Part shown: piece after piece, positions 1 through 11,948 of the stretch
Layout of the letters: every line of letters starts with the position of its first letter
How positions within the stretch are numbered: position 1 is the stretch's first letter
Assembly (NCBI GenBank): GCA_022844275.1
Contig: JALHMB010000006.1
Span: 447,556-511,555 of the forward strand
Direction: 5' to 3'
DNA: 64,000 bases
Source: Hyphomicrobiaceae bacterium
GTDB lineage: Bacteria; Pseudomonadota; Alphaproteobacteria; Rhizobiales; Hyphomicrobiaceae
Program-made: the position numbers and the translations under genes
The notes under the pieces: generated by a model
What the model saw: the letters and a program-made list of their open reading frames with translations, nothing else
The model's database searches: none
What the model was told of the DNA's origin: nothing

Positions 1-444
1 CTTGCGCAGGTCGGCGAACCACGGGGCATAGCGCGCGAGATCGGGATGCTTCAGCGCGGCGTCGAGGACGGCATCATCGATCTGGTTCATTTCCAGCTCG
101 AAGAAGACAAGCTCGGTCGAGATCGCCGTGATCTTCGTCTGCATGTCGCCGAAGAATTTCGCACGCTCGCCGTCCGAAGTATCGGCGTAATAGAGAAGCC
201 CGGAGTACGAGGCGATGCGGCCGATCACGTCGGCGAGCTTCTCGTAGGCCTTCACGGCCACCGCGAGCGCTGCGCCGTCGCGGCTGAGCGCCGCGAGCTT
301 ACCCTGGTAGGTCGTGCGGATGCGTTTGGCCTCGTCGGCAGCCCACGAGAGATCGCGCTTCAGCTCGGCCGAGTCGGTCCCCGGATAGAGGTCGCGCAGG
401 TCCCATTCCGGCATCGGGCCGAGGGCGGCGTCACTGGTGCTCAT
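1..444 (-). CDS. pepF: Oligoendopeptidase F, N-terminal part (cut by window edge)
   Basis: First 148 codons of an M3-family zinc oligopeptidase that cleaves short peptides in the cytoplasm. The protein opens MSTSDAALGPMPEWDLRDLY; a 'W-DL-DLY' opening followed by a helical domain (AYEKLADVIGRIASYSGL, then SDGERAKFFGDMQ) is typical of PepF. The HEXXH catalytic region lies beyond the left edge and cannot be checked. The ATG at 444 is the first start in this frame and leaves a divergent gap to the activator gene at 783. The family call rests on the N-terminal domain alone. Confidence 0.8.
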   Translation of the reverse strand, partial: MSTSDAALGPMPEWDLRDLYPGTDSAELKRDLSWAADEAKRIRTTYQGKLAALSRDGAALAVAVKAYEKLADVIGRIASYSGLLYYADTSDGERAKFFGDMQTKITAISTELVFFELEMNQIDDAVLDAALKHPDLARYAPWFADLRK

Positions 445-782
445 GAGCGGTCTCCCGAATCTGGTTGCCGTCTTGCTTATCAACATTGTCGCATGGAGCG
501 GCGCTGGCAAGGCATGGCGCTCCCGCGGCATTCTGGCCCGATCGCGGACCTGCGGGATTTGAGTTGTATTTCAAGCGCCTCACCTGATGCCGCACCGCGT
601 GGGATCAGAACGTGACGGAAAAAATTCAAAAGCGAGCGTTTCGCAACGATCCATTTACCCCAGTCGGGCACTCTCGCCCGGTGAGTAAGCCGCTCCTGAG
701 CAACTGTTCGAAAATGGGGCCTGCCCCCGAACGGTGCTTCTGACTGGCCTACGTGTCCCGTATTGTTGCGTGAGTATGCCTC
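445..782. other. Divergent intergenic region, 338 bp, no gene seen
   Basis: This gap separates pepF (leftward) from the sigma-54 activator (rightward), so it should hold promoters for both. I see no convincing -35/-10 pair, no -24/-12 element, no RNA gene and no strong inverted repeat. Open frames here have poor codon usage and overlap each other, so I treat them as chance. Confidence 0.5.
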
Positions 783-2288
783 ATGACCAAGCGCGTCCTC
801 GTCGTCGATGACGACCCCGCCCAGCGCCGCATCCTTGAAGAGATGATCAAGCGGTTGGGCTATGACGCCCGTACCGCGCAGGGCGGCGAGCACGCCCTCC
901 AGATCCTCGAAGGCCCGGAAGGCCCCTCGATCTCGCTCGTTCTGCTCGACCTCGTGATGCCCGGCACGGACGGCATGACGGTCCTCGAGCGCCTTGGCTC
1001 CAAGCCCGGCACACCGCCGATCATCGTGCAGACCGCCAACGGCTCGATCGACGCCGCCATCGGTGCCATGCGCGCCGGCGCCGCCGACTTCGTCGTCAAG
1101 CCCGCGAGCCAGGAGCGCCTCGACGTCTCCATTAAGAGCGCGCTCAAGATCGAAGCCCTGCAGGGCGAGATCACGCGCATCAAGAAGAAGGTCGAGGGAA
1201 CGCTCTCCTTCAACGATCTAGTGATGCGCGGCGACGTCATGAACAAGGTCGTCGCGCTCGGTCGTCGTGCGGCTGCGTCCAATATTCCGGTCCTGATCGA
1301 AGGCGAGTCCGGTGTCGGCAAGGAGCTGATCGCCCGCGCCATCCAGGGCGAGAGCGAGCGCGCCGGTAGACCGTTCGTCACCGTCAACTGCGGCGCCATC
1401 CCCGAGAACCTCGTCGAGAGCATTCTCTTCGGTCACGAGAGGGGCTCGTTCACCGGCGCCGTCGACAAGCGCATCGGCAAGTTCCAGGAGGCCGACGGCG
1501 GCACGCTCTTCCTCGACGAGGTCGGCGAGCTCCCACTCGATGCCCAGGTCAAGCTGCTGCGCGCGCTGCAGGAAGGCGAGATCGACCCCGTCGGTTCGAA
1601 GAAGAGCGTCAAGGTCAACTTCCGCCTGATCTCGGCGACGAACCGCGACATGATCCAGCTCGTCAAGGACGGCCGGTTCCGCGAGGATCTCTACTACCGC
1701 CTCAATGTCTTTCCCATCGTCGTGCCGCCGCTGCGCGAGCGCATTGGCGACGTGCCGGAGCTCGCGCGCTATTTCCTCGCACGCTTCGCGGCCGAGGAAG
1801 GCAAGCGGATTACCGCGATCAGCAGCGACGCCATGAATATGCTGGTGAGCTACGCTTGGCCGGGCAATGTCCGTCAGCTCGAGAACGCGGTCTTCCGCGC
1901 TGTCGTGCTCGCCGATAAGAGCGAGCTCACCGTCGATGAGTTCCCGCAGATCGCCGCGCACGTCGAAGGCTTCCGTGCCGAGATGCCGGACGCGCCCGAA
2001 TACGTGGACCCGCATCCGGCCTACACCGGTCCGGCGCTGCTCGGCGCCGAGGACAGCATCCCGCGCACCATCGAAGTGTCGCGCGAGTCCGGCAAGGGTG
2101 CACTCGGCATTCCGGCCATCGACGACAGCGGCGAGATCCGCTCGCTCGAGGCCATGGAAGCGGACATGATCCGCCTCGCGCTCGGCCGCTATCGCGGACA
2201 TATGACGGAAGTGGCAAAACGCCTGAACATCGGTCGCTCGACGCTCTATCGGAAGATGCGGGACTATGGCCTCGAAGGCCGCATGTGA
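783..2288 (+). CDS. Sigma-54-dependent response regulator (NtrC family)
   Basis: A 501-residue bacterial enhancer-binding protein that drives RNA polymerase carrying sigma-54 when phosphorylated. The receiver domain (about 1-120) has the acidic pair D10/D11, phospho-acceptor D56 (LLDLVMPG), T84 and K106. The AAA+ domain (about 145-385) has Walker A GESGVGKE (174-181), Walker B LFLDE (242-246) and the sigma-54 contact loop as GSFTGA (221-226) instead of the commoner GAFTGA. The C-terminal Fis-type helix-turn-helix ends in [20 protein letters not shown]. No sensor kinase gene adjoins it, so the partner and regulon are unknown. A terminator-like hairpin follows the stop. Confidence 0.93.
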   Translation: MTKRVLVVDDDPAQRRILEEMIKRLGYDARTAQGGEHALQILEGPEGPSISLVLLDLVMPGTDGMTVLERLGSKPGTPPIIVQTANGSIDAAIGAMRAGAADFVVKPASQERLDVSIKSALKIEALQGEITRIKKKVEGTLSFNDLVMRGDVMNKVVALGRRAAASNIPVLIEGESGVGKELIARAIQGESERAGRPFVTVNCGAIPENLVESILFGHERGSFTGAVDKRIGKFQEADGGTLFLDEVGELPLDAQVKLLRALQEGEIDPVGSKKSVKVNFRLISATNRDMIQLVKDGRFREDLYYRLNVFPIVVPPLRERIGDVPELARYFLARFAAEEGKRITAISSDAMNMLVSYAWPGNVRQLENAVFRAVVLADKSELTVDEFPQIAAHVEGFRAEMPDAPEYVDPHPAYTGPALLGAEDSIPRTIEVSRESGKGALGIPAIDDSGEIRSLEAMEADMIRLALGRYRGHMTEVAKRLNIGRSTLYRKMRDYGLEGRM

Positions 2289-2325
2289 CGCGACGCGCGG
2301 AACACTTCTGACTGAAAAATCATCA

Positions 2326-2348
2326 CGGCCGGGCCTCGCGCCCGGCCG
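2326..2348 (+). terminator. GC-rich hairpin after the activator gene
   Basis: CGGCCGGGC, a 5-nt loop CTCGC, then GCCCGGCCG: a perfect 9-bp stem 38 nt after the activator stop codon. It is followed only by TTGC, so the T-run is weak. Probable intrinsic terminator. Confidence 0.6.
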
Positions 2349-2449
2349 TTGCACTATTCGTATGTCTATACTTCCAATTCGTGCCGTCTTGTGTTCGCGC
2401 TCCGGGCCGCTAAGGTTCCGGCGGCAGTACTCAATTTGGAGAGCAAGCT

Positions 2450-2746
2450 ATGGCCAAGGGATACTGGATCGCACACGTTAGGGTACGCGACCCCGAGCGC
2501 TATAAGGACTACGTCGCCGCAAATGCGGTCGCCTTCAAGAAGTACAATGCACGCTTCATCATTCGCGGCGGAAAATTCGAGCAACGCGCGGGGGCGAATA
2601 ACGGCGATCGCCACGTCGTCATCGAGTTCGAAAGCTACGATGTCGCCCGTGCCTGTTATGACAGCGCAGAGTATAAGGCCGCCGCAGCAATCCGCGACGA
2701 AGCTGCGGACGCCACTGTCGTGATCGTCGAAGGCTACGACGGCTAG
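2450..2746 (+). CDS. DUF1330 family protein
   Basis: A 98-residue cytoplasmic protein of the DUF1330 family, small alpha/beta dimeric-barrel proteins of unknown function. Family features seen are the start MAKGYWIAHVRVRDPERYKD, the central RGGKFEQ strand, HVVIEFESYDVARACYDSAEY, and the closing VVIVEGYDG. It has its own start (GAGAGCAAGCT precedes ATG 2450). The pssA frame opens immediately after the stop, but a repeat-like palindrome lies between the two, so co-transcription is uncertain. Confidence 0.88.
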   Translation: MAKGYWIAHVRVRDPERYKDYVAANAVAFKKYNARFIIRGGKFEQRAGANNGDRHVVIEFESYDVARACYDSAEYKAAAAIRDEAADATVVIVEGYDG

Positions 2747-2754
2747 TGACAACC

Positions 2755-2783
2755 CCCTCTCCCCGTCCTCACGGTGAGAGAGG
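2755..2783. repeat. Degenerate CCCTCTCC palindromic repeat
   Basis: Imperfect palindrome with CCCTCTCCCC on the left and GTGAGAGAGGG on the right. It resembles the better-preserved CCCTCA..TTCTCCCCGC..GCGGGGAGAAGGGG repeats near 44.49 kb and 59.50 kb. It occupies what would otherwise be codons 4-14 of an upstream-extended pssA frame, an argument against starting pssA at GTG 2746. Confidence 0.45.
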
Positions 2784-2805
2784 GAAGAGATGCAGGAGCA
2801 CAGCT

Positions 2806-3774
2806 TTGATCGAGGACGACGAGCCATATCGCGATGCGGGCCGGGATCTGGGATTGCGCCGGCGCCGACGCCTGCTCTTTCGCGATCGCAAGATCCCGGT
2901 GCGGATGCTGGTGCCGAATTTCTTCACGCTGCTGAGCCTCTGTGCCGGCGTGACGGCAATCCGCATGGCCATCGAGCATCGCTTCGAGCTCGCCATCGGC
3001 CTCATCGTGATCGCCGCCATCCTCGATGGCGTCGATGGCCGGCTCGCGCGCGCCCTCAAGGCGCAATCGCGTTTTGGCGCCGAGCTCGACAGCCTCGCCG
3101 ACTTCATCAATTTCGGCGTCGCGCCGGCCATCGTCCTCTTCACATGGGGCCTGACCAGCCTAAAGAACTTCGGGTGGATCGCTGTGCTGCTTTTCGCTTG
3201 CGCCATGGGCTTGAGGCTTGCGCGCTTCAATTCCATGCTCGAGGTGGACAAGCCGAAGTGGCAATCGAACTACTTCACCGGAATGCCGGCGCCGGCGGGT
3301 GCAATCACCGTCCTGCTGCCTTTCTACCTCAATGGCCTCGGCTTGGTCGAGGTTCGCGACTACCCACAGCTGATCGCGCTCTACACGTTGCTCATGGCAT
3401 TCCTGCTCGTCTCCACCATACCGACGTTCTCGGGCAAGCTCATGGGCGAGCGTATCCGCGGCGAGCTCATTCTACCGATCATGACGGCGGCGGCCGCGCT
3501 GGTAGGCCTGCTGGCGACATACCCCTACGGCACGCTTACGGTGCTCACAATCGCCTATCTCGCAGTGATCCCGCTGGGTTATCGGCGCTACCAGAAGCAA
3601 CAGCGGGAGTGGGACCGCGCCCATCCGACCGAGGTTGCGAAGGAGGCCACACCGGGCGCCGTGGCTGCACCTTCGGGCGCACCATCATCGGGCGTGCAGA
3701 CTTCAAACACGCGGACGCCACCGGTCGCGGCGAACGATGCCGATCCAGCAGACGTGAAGCGCGGATCACCCTGA
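2806..3774 (+). CDS. pssA: CDP-diacylglycerol-serine O-phosphatidyltransferase
   Basis: Integral membrane enzyme joining CDP-diacylglycerol and serine to make phosphatidylserine, the precursor of phosphatidylethanolamine. The CDP-alcohol phosphatidyltransferase signature is complete: DGVDGRLAR, then G eight residues on (RFGAELDS), then the two distal aspartates of LDSLAD. About eight hydrophobic segments follow and the tail is Ala/Pro-rich and polar. I chose TTG 2806 because GGAG (2795-2798) lies 7 nt before it; the frame stays open to GTG 2746, but that stretch is a repeat-like palindrome. The psd partner usually found beside pssA is absent, so the cognate decarboxylase must lie elsewhere. 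Confidence 0.87.
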   Translation: MIEDDEPYRDAGRDLGLRRRRRLLFRDRKIPVRMLVPNFFTLLSLCAGVTAIRMAIEHRFELAIGLIVIAAILDGVDGRLARALKAQSRFGAELDSLADFINFGVAPAIVLFTWGLTSLKNFGWIAVLLFACAMGLRLARFNSMLEVDKPKWQSNYFTGMPAPAGAITVLLPFYLNGLGLVEVRDYPQLIALYTLLMAFLLVSTIPTFSGKLMGERIRGELILPIMTAAAALVGLLATYPYGTLTVLTIAYLAVIPLGYRRYQKQQREWDRAHPTEVAKEATPGAVAAPSGAPSSGVQTSNTRTPPVAANDADPADVKRGSP

Positions 3775-3834
3775 GAGCGGTCGTGTTTCAGCCCAAGGTC
3801 CGCTCCGGGCCAACAACGGACGTCCGAAGTGGCC

Positions 3835-6800
3835 CTATCTTAGTGCGGCGCCGATCACATCAACCAGGTCGTCTTCCGTGAACGGCTTCAAGATAACTCG
3901 CAGGTCGTTTAACTCTTCCAGAAGGTCGAGATTACGATGGCCGGTCATGAGAACGACTGGCAAAGTTGGCCGCGTCGCGCGGATCGCTTTCGCAAGTTCA
4001 CTGCCGCTCATTTCAGGCATGGCGAAGTCCGCGAGGACGAGGTCGATTGCCTGATTTCCTGCGAGCAGCCGGAGCGCCTCAGTGGCGCTCTGCGCCGACG
4101 CCGTTGCATATCCGAGAAAATCGAGCATTCTGACCGTGGACTTGAGGACAGCCTTGTCATCATCCACGACCAAAATAAGCAATCTCTTGGAAGTCTGCGG
4201 ACGGTTGCTCGCATCAACGACGTGCGCTTGGTCATCAGCAACGTCGACCGCAGCGCGCGGCAAGAAGATCGTGACCGCAGTGCCTTGGCCGAGGCGTGTC
4301 TCGATACGCACGCCGCCACCGGATTGTTTGGCAAAACCGAAGATTTGCGCCAATCCGAGGCCTGAACCCTTTCCCGGTTCTTTCGTCGTGAAGAAGGGCT
4401 CGAACACACGTGGCAGCACCTCGTCTGGGATACCGATGCCGGTATCCTTGACGGCGAGCGCCACGTATTCCCCCGGCGACGGCTCTTCCGGCCGGAAGGA
4501 CGCGCTTTCGATGATGGTGTTGAACGTCTCGAGAGTGAGCGTGCCGCCCGGCTGCATCGCATCCCTGGCGTTGATGGCAAGGTTGAGGACGATCATCTCG
4601 ATCTGGTTTGGATCGACCAAAGCAGGCCAGAGATCCGGAGCAAACGTCGTTTTGAGTTGCAACGTGCCGCCCAAGGTGACCCTGAGCATATTGACCATCC
4701 CGACGAGCTTGCTGTTGAGATCGACCTCGTGGGGTTCAAGCCGCTGTTGCCGCGAAAAGGCAAGGAGTTGCGCAATGAGCTTCGCGCCGCGCTCAGCAGC
4801 GGTCCGGATCAATTCGATGCCTTCCTGATCGTCAGGTCTTTGGGAAAGCAGACGCGCATTGGTGAGCACGACACTGAGCAGGTTGTTGAAATCATGCGCC
4901 ACGCCTGACGTGATCTGCCCAACCGCTTCGAGCCGCTGCAACTGCTGGACCTCGGCTTCGGCGATCTGCCGTTTCTCGATCTGAGAGCGCAGCGCGTTAT
5001 TGGCGTCTTCCAGCTCCCGCGTTCGGTCTTCGACGCGGCGCTCGAGCCTTTTCTCAATACGTTTTCGGTCGGTGACATCGATCATGACGCCATAAGACCA
5101 AACGGGCTTGCCATTTTCGAACAGCGTCTGGCTACGGGTCGCGATCCAACGCTCTTTGCCGTCGTATCCGAGCACCCGATATTCCACGTCGTAAAGACCG
5201 TCACCCTGCGGTTCGATGCTCCGTTGAACGGCAGCCTCGACGGCACCCAGATCGTCCGGATGCACTGCAGCCCGCCAGGTGTCGTAATCCACGGTCGTAT
5301 CCGCCGGAAGACCCCACATCGCCCGGCACTTTTCGTCCCATTTCTTCTCATTCGTTTGAGGGTTCCAGGAATAGCGGCCCAATTCCACCAAATCGACCGC
5401 AGCCTTTAGCCGCGCTTCGCTCTCGCGCAAGGCCGCTTCGGTTTGCGCCCGCTCGAACAGGTCGGCCACTTCCCGGGCCAGCACATCGAAGCGGCTGAAA
5501 TCATCCTTGCTGGGCTCGCGCGGCTCCCGCCAATGGGTCGAGACCATGCCGAGCGCGCGGCCGCTGCGAGACCGCAACGGCGTCGACTGGACGGCGCGCA
5601 AGTTGGAGAGGCGGTAGGCCTCCAGGTCCTCGGTCCCCGAGATGAAGGCGCAGGTCTCGGTGTCGCTGACGAAAATGCGCCGTCCTGTCTTCAGCGCCTC
5701 GCCGCACGTGCTCGCCGAGTTGCAGTCGACGCGATCCCAGAACGCGGCCGCGTCCGGATGAAAGCCGCGCCAGGCCAGCAGCTTCAAAATCCCCGTATCC
5801 GGCTCTAGTATCTGCATGCTCGCAGCCTGTGAGCGCATCACCACGATGGCCGCATCGAGAATTTGCTCGTAGAAAACCTCAGGGCAGTTGGAGAGCAGCT
5901 CCAAGCTGACCTGCTGGAGCTGACGGGCGCCTTCGAGCTCTTGTCCGAGTCTGGCCTCGCTCTCGCGCAGCGTCCGTTCTGCATACAATCGCTCGGTGAT
6001 GTCTCGCGCGATTATTGACGCGCCGATGACCTTGTCCTCCGTATTCTTCGAGAGCGACACTGTGACTAAAATATCTACTGGACTTCCGTCTTTACGCCGG
6101 CGAACGGTTTCGTAGGAACCAGTGCGCTCGCCTCTGCGGAGGCGCTCAAGCATTGCGGTTTCTTCGTTGTGGCGATCCGGGGGAATCAGAATCGTAGTCG
6201 GCTGGCCGATGACTTCCTCGGCCATGTAGCCTAAGATTCGCTCCGCGCCCCCGTTCCAACTGATGATTATGCCATTCAAGTCTTCGCCGAAGATTGCGTC
6301 GTGACTGGACTCGACGATGGAAGCGACTCGCCGCACCGCGTTCAGGTTGAGCCAAGTCTGATAGGCGGTCGCTGCGAAGGCGCCCAAGCTGGTCATCACG
6401 CGCAAGTCTTCCGCATCGAAGCGGCGACTGGTGTCATGCGCGACGACCCAGATTGTGCCGACTGCTTCAGTCTTGATGTAGAAGGGAATCAGGAGCGCTT
6501 CCTCAAGAACGGGCCTGATGGGCTCCCAATAGGGGAAATCGACTTCGGGATGTGAGCATATCATCGCGGCGTCTTGGTCAAGAACCGTGCCGCATGGACC
6601 AAAGTTGCGCGGTGTTCCACCGTTCAAGTGAGGAGCCCACTGCCCGGCGATGGCGCGCCAATGAAAATTACTCTTCCCGTCCTCCTCCTCCAGGAGGCTG
6701 AGCCCGGCGGAGTGCGCGCGACATAGACCTAACGCGGTATCGGCGAGCTTCTGCAAGATGCCTTCGGGCGAGCTCGCCAATTCCTGCGCCAAAGCGATCA

Positions 6801-6948
6801 GAGCTTGGTTCTCTGTCGCGTAATCGGCCGGACGCGACGGACGCCGCCGCAACTCCTCCGCCGAGAGCATGGAACGGACATTAGGTTTGAGCTTGCGGCC
6901 AGTAGCTGTGGTGCGCTGCTTCACTTGCTTGGCTTGCACGTGAACCAC
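3835..6948 (-). CDS. Hybrid sensor histidine kinase (GAF-PAS-GAF-PAS-HisKA-HATPase-REC)
   Basis: A 1037-residue cytoplasmic hybrid kinase without membrane segments. Domains in order: GAF (about 45-200), PAS (205-325, ending ARDITERLYAERTL), GAF (340-500), PAS/PAC (510-635, ending IDVTDRKRIEKRLE), coiled linker, HisKA with H685 in VAHDFNNLL, HATPase_c with N-box NLAINARDAM (789-798) and G-boxes DTGIGIP and GKGSGLGL, and a C-terminal receiver with D974 (VLADFAMPEMSG) and K1021. The start is GTG 6948; no clear ribosome-binding site precedes it, and ATG at codon 27 is an alternative. Codon usage is visibly less GC-rich than in its neighbours. No output regulator adjoins it. Confidence 0.92.
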   Translation of the reverse strand: MVHVQAKQVKQRTTATGRKLKPNVRSMLSAEELRRRPSRPADYATENQALIALAQELASSPEGILQKLADTALGLCRAHSAGLSLLEEEDGKSNFHWRAIAGQWAPHLNGGTPRNFGPCGTVLDQDAAMICSHPEVDFPYWEPIRPVLEEALLIPFYIKTEAVGTIWVVAHDTSRRFDAEDLRVMTSLGAFAATAYQTWLNLNAVRRVASIVESSHDAIFGEDLNGIIISWNGGAERILGYMAEEVIGQPTTILIPPDRHNEETAMLERLRRGERTGSYETVRRRKDGSPVDILVTVSLSKNTEDKVIGASIIARDITERLYAERTLRESEARLGQELEGARQLQQVSLELLSNCPEVFYEQILDAAIVVMRSQAASMQILEPDTGILKLLAWRGFHPDAAAFWDRVDCNSASTCGEALKTGRRIFVSDTETCAFISGTEDLEAYRLSNLRAVQSTPLRSRSGRALGMVSTHWREPREPSKDDFSRFDVLAREVADLFERAQTEAALRESEARLKAAVDLVELGRYSWNPQTNEKKWDEKCRAMWGLPADTTVDYDTWRAAVHPDDLGAVEAAVQRSIEPQGDGLYDVEYRVLGYDGKERWIATRSQTLFENGKPVWSYGVMIDVTDRKRIEKRLERRVEDRTRELEDANNALRSQIEKRQIAEAEVQQLQRLEAVGQITSGVAHDFNNLLSVVLTNARLLSQRPDDQEGIELIRTAAERGAKLIAQLLAFSRQQRLEPHEVDLNSKLVGMVNMLRVTLGGTLQLKTTFAPDLWPALVDPNQIEMIVLNLAINARDAMQPGGTLTLETFNTIIESASFRPEEPSPGEYVALAVKDTGIGIPDEVLPRVFEPFFTTKEPGKGSGLGLAQIFGFAKQSGGGVRIETRLGQGTAVTIFLPRAAVDVADDQAHVVDASNRPQTSKRLLILVVDDDKAVLKSTVRMLDFLGYATASAQSATEALRLLAGNQAIDLVLADFAMPEMSGSELAKAIRATRPTLPVVLMTGHRNLDLLEELNDLRVILKPFTEDDLVDVIGAALR

Positions 6949-7178
6949 CTAACACTGGGACCGCGGCCCCGAGCAGTCACATGTATCTCGGGCGGATCGC
7001 CCAACGTAACTTCAGATCATACGCGCTCTTCGTTGCATACGCAATTCGCGTGTGGACCCTGCGCGGCAGGGCGCACCAGGTCCGTGCACAGGTTGAAGGA
7101 AGACCCAGGCACCGCGCACGTCTGTTGCAGGTCAGCGGCGTAAGAATTTCAAACTGAGGCGCGCCGCACCCCTCCCCC

Positions 7179-8624
7179 TCACCGCGTCTCGTCAGCTGCG
7201 CGGTGATAGATGTCGTCGGTCCGCTCGATGTCGTCCTCGCCGAGATAGCTGCCAATCTGCACCTCGATGATCTCGACCGGCACCTTGCCCGGGTTCTCGA
7301 GCCGATGCCACTGCGTCGCTATGATGTAAGCGCTCTCGTTCTCGCGCACGAGCTGCTCGTTCTCGCCGATCACCACCTTGGCCGTACCTTGCACCACCAC
7401 CCAGTGCTCGGAGCGGTGATGATGGCGCTGCATGGAGAGCTTGGCGCCCGGCTTCACGTGCAGCAGCTTGACCTGAAATCGCGGCCCGATGCTCAGCGTC
7501 TCGAAGAAACCCCAGGGCCGGTAATTGCGCAGGTGCTGCTCGTGCTCACGGCGTCCCTCGCGCTTGAGCCGCGCCACGATCTTGGACACGTCCTGTGCGC
7601 GCTCCTTGTCGGCAACGAGCAGCGCATCGGGCGTGTCGACGATGACGAGGTTCTTGACGCCGATCGCAGCGACGAGCGAGCGCTCGCTGTGCACGTAGAG
7701 GCCAGTCGAATCCTCCAGAATCGCCGTACCGCGGGCATAGTTGCCATCGGCATCCTGTTTGGCGATCTCCCAGAGCGACGACCACGAGCCGACATCATTC
7801 CAGCCGACATCGATCGGCAGCACCGCAGCCTTCTGCGTGCGCTCCATCACCGCATAGTCGATCGAGATGGCGGGCGCCGCGGCGAAAGCATTGCCGTCGA
7901 GGCGCAGGAAGCCCAGATCCTCGCGCGCGTTCGCAAGCGCACCCCTCGCCGCAGCGAGGATATCGGGCGCGAGGCGCTGCATCTCATCAATGAATGTGCG
8001 CGCGTGCAGCACGAAAATGCCGCTGTTCCATAGGTACGTGCCCGCGGCGACGTAGCCTTCGGCCGTCGCCTGGTCCGGCTTCTCGACGAAGGCGTCGACA
8101 GCGAGGGCGCCTGCACTGCCCTCGGCCAGCGGCGCGCCAGACCGGATGTAGCCGTAGCCCGTGTGCGGCGATGACGGCTTGATGCCGAACAGAACGAGGC
8201 GGCCCGCCGCAGCAACCGAGCCGCCGCGCCTCACGGCATCAGCAAATGCCGCAGGGTCGTCGATCACGTGGTCGGAGGGCATGATGACGAGAATGCCCTC
8301 GGCGTCGCGCGCGGCAACGGCAAGAGCGGCAACGGCAATGGCCGGCGCGGTATTGCGGGCGACCGGCTCGAGATAGATCGCCGCGGGCTTGATGCCGGCG
8401 CGCTCCAGTTCCTCCCGCACCAGGAAGCGATGGTCGTTGTTGCAGAGCAGGACCGGCGGCGCGAAGCCATCGGCCGGCGGCAGGCGGCGCAGCGTCGCGC
8501 CGAGAAAGCTCGGGTCGCCGTCGTCGAAGAAGCGGATGAACTGCTTCGGGTACATGGCGCGCGAAAGTGGCCAGAGGCGCGTGCCGGAACCGCCGGATAG
8601 AATGACCGGATAAAGCATTGCCAC
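7179..8624 (-). CDS. manC: Mannose-1-phosphate guanylyltransferase / mannose-6-phosphate isomerase
   Basis: A 481-residue bifunctional enzyme of the AlgA/XanB type that makes GDP-mannose for surface polysaccharide. The nucleotidyltransferase domain opens with LSGGSGTRLWPLSRAMYPKQ, holds the MPSDHVI segment and the sugar-phosphate motif FVEKPD. A C-terminal cupin (type II phosphomannose isomerase) carries RPWGFFETL and SMQRHHHRSEHWVV. It stands alone, with no glycosyltransferases beside it. The ATG lies 45 nt after a run of hairpin and T-tract belonging to the upstream aatA terminator, so it has its own promoter, which I could not place. Confidence 0.95.
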   Translation of the reverse strand: MAMLYPVILSGGSGTRLWPLSRAMYPKQFIRFFDDGDPSFLGATLRRLPPADGFAPPVLLCNNDHRFLVREELERAGIKPAAIYLEPVARNTAPAIAVAALAVAARDAEGILVIMPSDHVIDDPAAFADAVRRGGSVAAAGRLVLFGIKPSSPHTGYGYIRSGAPLAEGSAGALAVDAFVEKPDQATAEGYVAAGTYLWNSGIFVLHARTFIDEMQRLAPDILAAARGALANAREDLGFLRLDGNAFAAAPAISIDYAVMERTQKAAVLPIDVGWNDVGSWSSLWEIAKQDADGNYARGTAILEDSTGLYVHSERSLVAAIGVKNLVIVDTPDALLVADKERAQDVSKIVARLKREGRREHEQHLRNYRPWGFFETLSIGPRFQVKLLHVKPGAKLSMQRHHHRSEHWVVVQGTAKVVIGENEQLVRENESAYIIATQWHRLENPGKVPVEIIEVQIGSYLGEDDIERTDDIYHRAADETR

Positions 8625-8694
8625 CGCAAGTCCCTCCAGAGTTCCGACGGAATGTCGTCAATAGCGGATTCTATATACTCGGAAATGTATCAGC

Positions 8695-8719
8695 AAAAAG
8701 GGCGCGTGACCGCGCCCTT
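8695..8719 (-). terminator. Intrinsic terminator of aatA
   Basis: Read on the minus strand: AAGGGCGCG, loop GTCA, CGCGCCCTT, then a T-run. A perfect 9-bp stem starting about 31 nt beyond the aatA stop codon, a textbook Rho-independent terminator. Confidence 0.85.
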
Positions 8720-8749
8720 CTGTCCTCCTGAAAATCGAGCCGACCTCGA

Positions 8750-11744
<2,995 letters not shown>

Positions 11745-11948
11745 CGACGCGCCCCCCATCGAGGTGGCGGAAAGTGTAGCTGTGGCCGAAGGGTTTCACT
11801 GACGCTGAGCTTAAATAATTGATCCCCAGCAACCTTTGACCGGCCGATTGCCGAGTGCTCAATTCCGGGCGGATAGTCCGGCCACGCCCGCACACGTTCC
11901 GAGTCGCGGGACCAATTCAGATCAAGTTCAGCGGTTCGGGAGATGGCT

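Noticed and set aside
480..893. Minus-strand frame of 137 residues overlapping the start of the sigma-54 activator
   Set aside because: It overlaps a well-supported gene, has no recognisable domain and its composition fits an antisense shadow.
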